This document shows, piece after piece, positions 22,694 through 25,504 of a stretch of DNA of 25,504 bases. The translations under genes were made by a program, and so were the position numbers. The DNA comes from JARRNJ01 sp037385045 (GTDB taxonomy: Bacteria; Pseudomonadota; Gammaproteobacteria; JASBUN01). The first letter of the stretch is position 1, and each line of letters starts with the position of its first letter. The notes under the pieces are model-generated. The model was given only the letters and a program-made list of their open reading frames with translations. It was not told the origin of the DNA and did no database searches. The stretch lies in the NCBI GenBank assembly GCA_037385045.1, contig JARRNJ010000029.1, positions 1 through 25,504 of the forward strand, in the 5' to 3' direction.

Positions 22694-23629
22694 GTGACCG
22701 GCCACGGCATCGCTCCATCAGGGTTCGGCAAGGTGGCCGTGTTGATGGGCGGTCGTTCGGCGGAGCGTGAGATCTCGCTGAAGAGCGGCGCGGCGGTCCT
22801 GGAGGCGTTGCGCCGCCAGGGCGTCGACGCCCACGAGGTCGACGCCGGCGCCGACGTGCTGGAGCGGCTGGCCGGCAGCAATTTTGCCCGGGCGTTTGTC
22901 GCGCTGCACGGCCGGGGCGGCGAGGACGGTGTGATTCAGGGGGCGCTGGAGACCTTGGGCTTGGCCTACACCGGCAGCGGCGTGCTCGGTTCGGCGTTGG
23001 GCATGGACAAGCTGCGCACCAAGCGGATCTGGGTTGGGGCCGGCCTGCCGACCCCGGATCATGCCCTGCTCCATGCGGACACCGATTTCGAGCGGGTGGT
23101 GCAGCAGCTGGGTTTGCCGTTGATGGTCAAGCCGGTGCACGAAGGTTCCAGTATCGGCATGACCCGGGTCGAACGCGTCGAGCAGCTGCGTCCGGCCTGG
23201 GAGCAGGCGGCGCGTTACGACCATGAGGTGATCGCCGAGCAGTGGATCCACGGCGCCGAATACACCGCTGCGGTGCTGGATGGCACGGCCCTGCCGTTGA
23301 TCCGCCTGGAGACACCGCGGGCGTTTTACGACTACGAAGCCAAGTACCAGGCCGACAGCACACGCTACATCTGCCCGTGCGGCCTGGACGCGGGGCAGGA
23401 GCAACGGCTGGGCGCCATGGCGCTGCAGGCGTTCGACGCGGTCGGGGCCGGCGGCTGGGGGCGGGTTGATTTCATGCTCGATGACAGCGGTCGTCCCTGG
23501 TTGATCGAGGTGAATACGGTGCCCGGCATGACCGACCACAGCCTGGTGCCGATGGCGGCGCGGGCTGCGGGTTTGGAGTTCGATCAACTGGTGCTTCGCA
23601 TTCTGGCAACCAGTCTTGCGCAACGGTAA
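22694..23629 (+). CDS. ddl: D-alanine--D-alanine ligase
   Basis: Ddl joins two D-alanines with ATP to give the dipeptide used by MurF. The 311-residue ATP-grasp protein has VAVLMGGRSAEREISLKSG at the N-terminus and ALHGRGGEDGVIQGALETLG. Next come YTGSGVLGSALGMDKLRTK and the ATP loop KPVHEGSSIGMTRV. The metal and substrate end is FMLDDSGRPWLIEVNTVPGM followed by TDHSLVPMAARAAG. GTG 22694 is chosen: GGAGG lies 7 bp upstream and the usual N-terminus follows within about 15 residues. The frame is open further upstream through the repeat element, where it has no homology. The size and the position before ftsQ correspond to E. coli ddlB. Confidence 0.95.
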   Translation: MTGHGIAPSGFGKVAVLMGGRSAEREISLKSGAAVLEALRRQGVDAHEVDAGADVLERLAGSNFARAFVALHGRGGEDGVIQGALETLGLAYTGSGVLGSALGMDKLRTKRIWVGAGLPTPDHALLHADTDFERVVQQLGLPLMVKPVHEGSSIGMTRVERVEQLRPAWEQAARYDHEVIAEQWIHGAEYTAAVLDGTALPLIRLETPRAFYDYEAKYQADSTRYICPCGLDAGQEQRLGAMALQAFDAVGAGGWGRVDFMLDDSGRPWLIEVNTVPGMTDHSLVPMAARAAGLEFDQLVLRILATSLAQR

Positions 23630-23638
23630 CGGCTGACT

Positions 23639-24421
23639 ATGGCGGCTGCACAGGCAAAAGCGGAACAGAGCGAACCGGCGGCGGGGCGCGGGCACCCGAT
23701 CCTGCGGGCAGTGTCGGTACTGCTGGTGATCGGGCTCGCCGGCGGCGCAGGAGCCTGGGTCTGGGTGATCGTATCCGATCCGGGGACGCTGCCGATCCGC
23801 TCGGTCCAGGTGGAGGGTTCGTTCCGTCACCTGCACACCCGGCAGCTGGAGAAGGTCATTGCCCGGCACATATCGGGAGGGTTTTTCAATATCGATATCG
23901 GCGCCATTCACAAAGTCCTGGCCAACGAGCCGTGGATCGATCACGTCGAGGTGCGCCGGGTCTGGCCCGACACGCTGCGCATCCGCGTCGCCGAGCAGGT
24001 GCCGCTGGCGCGTTGGGACGACCACGGGCTGGTGAACGTGCACGGCGACTGGTTCGGGGCGGCCCAGGACAAGTCCACCGCCGGGCTGCCCGAGCTGGCG
24101 GGGCCGGACGGGTTCCAGCCCCGGCTGGCCCAGGCCTATCACAGGTTCACCCGTGAGCTGCAGCCCCTCGGTTTGCAGGTCAGGCAGTTGGACGTCAATG
24201 AACGCCGCGCCTGGCGGCTGGTGCTCAGCGGTGGGATCGAGGTGCGGCTGGGACGGCGCAGCGTCGAGCGCCGCCTGCGCCGCTTCATCCGCGTCTATCC
24301 CATCGTCAACGGCCAGCGTCCCGGACAGATCGCCGCCGTGGATCTGCGCTATACGAACGGGTTCGCCGTGAGCTGGAAAGCCGGCCAGCCACAGCCCCAA
24401 CCGAATGCAAGAGGGAGTTGA
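23639..24421 (+). CDS. ftsQ: Cell division protein FtsQ
   Basis: FtsQ is a bitopic inner-membrane protein of the FtsQLB complex; its periplasmic domain recruits and regulates later divisome proteins, including FtsL of this cluster. The 260-residue product has a polar N-terminus and one membrane helix (about residues 22-46, LRAVSVLLVIGLAGGAGAWV). The POTRA domain begins PIRSVQVEGSFRHL and runs to about residue 120, with GGFFNIDIGAIHKVLANEPW and VRRVWPDTLRIRVAEQVPLA. The FtsQ beta domain includes VRQLDVNERRAWRLVLSGG and RFIRVYPIV. The ATG at 23639 has little Shine-Dalgarno and sits 9 bp after the ddl stop. The ftsA ATG follows 6 bp after its stop. Confidence 0.94.
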   Translation: MAAAQAKAEQSEPAAGRGHPILRAVSVLLVIGLAGGAGAWVWVIVSDPGTLPIRSVQVEGSFRHLHTRQLEKVIARHISGGFFNIDIGAIHKVLANEPWIDHVEVRRVWPDTLRIRVAEQVPLARWDDHGLVNVHGDWFGAAQDKSTAGLPELAGPDGFQPRLAQAYHRFTRELQPLGLQVRQLDVNERRAWRLVLSGGIEVRLGRRSVERRLRRFIRVYPIVNGQRPGQIAAVDLRYTNGFAVSWKAGQPQPQPNARGS

Positions 24422-24427
24422 ATAACG

Positions 24428-25504
24428 ATGTCGAAGAAATCGGAACGCAACTTGATCGTGGGGCTGGATATCGGCACGTCGAAGGTGGTTGCCATCGTCG
24501 GCGAACTCAACCTCGAAGGCGATATTGAAATCATCGGCATCGGTTCCCACCCGTCGCGGGGGCTGAAGAAGGGCGTGGTGGTCAACATTGAATCGACGGT
24601 CCAGTCGATTCAGCGGGCGGTGGAGGAGGCCGAGCTGATGGCCGGCTGCCAGATCAATTCGGTGTACACCGGCATCGCAGGCAGCCACATCCGCAGCTTG
24701 AACTCACACGGCATCGTGGCGATCCGCGACAAGGAGGTGACCTCGATGGATGTGGAGCGGGTGATCGACGCCGCGCGGGCCGTGGCCATACCCGCCGACC
24801 AGAAGATCCTGCACATCATTCCCCAGGAATTCATTATCGACAACCAGGAAGGCATCCAGGAACCCGTGGGCATGTCGGGCGTGCGCCTGGAGGCCAAGGT
24901 GCACATGATCACCGGCGCCGTGAGCGCCGCCCAGAACATCGTCAAGTGCGTGCGCCGCTGCGGGCTGGAGGTGGACGACATCATCCTGGAGCAGCTGGCT
25001 TCGTCCTACGCCGTGCTCAGCGACGACGAGAAGGAGCTGGGCGTGTGCCTGGTGGACGTCGGCGGCGGCACCACCGACTTGGCGGTGTTCACCGAAGGTT
25101 CGATCCGTCATACGGCGGTGATCCCCATCGCCGGCGACCAGGTCACCAACGATATCGCGGTGGCGCTGCGCACCCCGACCCAGCATGCCGAGGAAATCAA
25201 GATCAAGTACGGGTGCGCCCTGATGCAGCTGGCCAGTTCCGACGAAACCATTGAAGTGCCGAGCGTCGGCGACCGTCCGGCGCGGCGCCTCGCCCGCCAG
25301 ACCCTGGCCGAGGTGGTGGAGCCGCGCTACGAGGAGCTGCTGACCCTGGTGCAGGCGGAGCTGCGGCGCAGCGGTTTCGAGGATCTGGTCGCCGCCGGCA
25401 TCGTGCTGACCGGCGGCAGCTCGAAGATGGAAGGCCTGATCGATCTGGCCGAAGAGGTGTTTCACATTCCAGTGCGGCTGGGACTGCCGCAGTACGTTGG
25501 CGGG
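24428..25504 (+). CDS. ftsA: Cell division protein FtsA, N-terminal part (cut by window end)
   Basis: FtsA is an actin-like ATPase that anchors FtsZ filaments to the inner membrane and activates the divisome. The frame runs from ATG 24428 to the last base without a stop, 359 residues of an expected about 410-420. The phosphate-1 motif is LIVGLDIGTSKVVAIVGEL (residues 9-27). The 1C domain follows (GIGSHPSRGLKKGVVVNIE, IRSLNSHGIVAI). Phosphate-2 is CLVDVGGGTTDLAVF with G212-G214, and the adenosine motif is AGIVLTGGSSKMEGL. The membrane-targeting C-terminal helix lies outside the window. AGGGAG inside the end of ftsQ is the likely Shine-Dalgarno. ftsZ would be expected next. Confidence 0.96.
   Translation, partial: MSKKSERNLIVGLDIGTSKVVAIVGELNLEGDIEIIGIGSHPSRGLKKGVVVNIESTVQSIQRAVEEAELMAGCQINSVYTGIAGSHIRSLNSHGIVAIRDKEVTSMDVERVIDAARAVAIPADQKILHIIPQEFIIDNQEGIQEPVGMSGVRLEAKVHMITGAVSAAQNIVKCVRRCGLEVDDIILEQLASSYAVLSDDEKELGVCLVDVGGGTTDLAVFTEGSIRHTAVIPIAGDQVTNDIAVALRTPTQHAEEIKIKYGCALMQLASSDETIEVPSVGDRPARRLARQTLAEVVEPRYEELLTLVQAELRRSGFEDLVAAGIVLTGGSSKMEGLIDLAEEVFHIPVRLGLPQYVGG

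Noticed and set aside
22407..22697. 96-codon ORF between murB and ddl as a protein-coding gene
   Set aside because: The coding content comes from the inverted-repeat arms (for example LCVLGALCASALKIF, a peptide typical of translated CGCAGAG repeats). I treat it as a repeat with an open frame, while keeping the coupling as a finding.

Overview
The window is a chromosomal segment from a GC-rich gammaproteobacterium. The evidence is lpoA and dolP (both gammaproteobacterial envelope genes), the linked cytochrome c1-sspA-sspB block, and a classical division/cell-wall (dcw) cluster. From memory, the order petC-sspA-sspB-...-dolP-...-yraN-lpoA-rsmI-rnpB-mraZ matches the corresponding Pseudomonas region, but several differences (below) suggest another lineage, perhaps a Chromatiales-like one. 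That placement is inference. There are no tRNA or rRNA genes, CRISPR arrays or transposases in the window.

Left part (1-8170): the 3' end of petC (cytochrome c1) is followed by an intergenic stretch rich in palindromic repeats. Next come sspA (RNA-polymerase-associated stringent starvation protein) and sspB (ClpXP adaptor), then a macrodomain ADP-ribose hydrolase gene. Facing these on the minus strand are lpoA, yraN, dolP and a GlcD-type FAD oxidase gene. The diaA/gmhA-like gene usually found between yraN and dolP is absent. rsmI reads rightward, divergent from lpoA.

Middle (8171-8854): rnpB, the RNase P RNA, has a TATAAT box and a 13-bp P1 closing helix. Then comes a 271-bp leader holding the dcw promoter and four exact 10-bp-spaced AGTGG repeats, the expected kind of MraZ operator, just upstream of a TTG-started mraZ.

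Right part (8855-25504): the dcw cluster reads mraZ-rsmH-ftsL-ftsI-murE-murF-mraY-murD-ftsW-murG-murC-[51-codon ORF]-murB-[repeat element]-ddl-ftsQ-ftsA (cut by the window end). Together these genes make UDP-MurNAc-pentapeptide (MurB to MurF, Ddl), convert it to lipid II (MraY, MurG), polymerise and crosslink it at the septum (FtsW, FtsI) and assemble the divisome (FtsL, FtsQ, FtsA). Most junctions overlap by 4 bp (ATGA or GTGA), which implies translational coupling. LpoA and DolP, in the left part, also serve envelope and peptidoglycan assembly.

I see no wholly new multi-gene system. The least ordinary features are: (1) a small ORF fitted exactly between murC and murB, starting on the murC stop and ending on the murB start; (2) a roughly 250-bp nested inverted-repeat element between murB and ddl, spanned by an open frame that overlaps both neighbours; (3) the clear four-repeat MraZ operator; (4) gene replacements in the sspB-lpoA interval.
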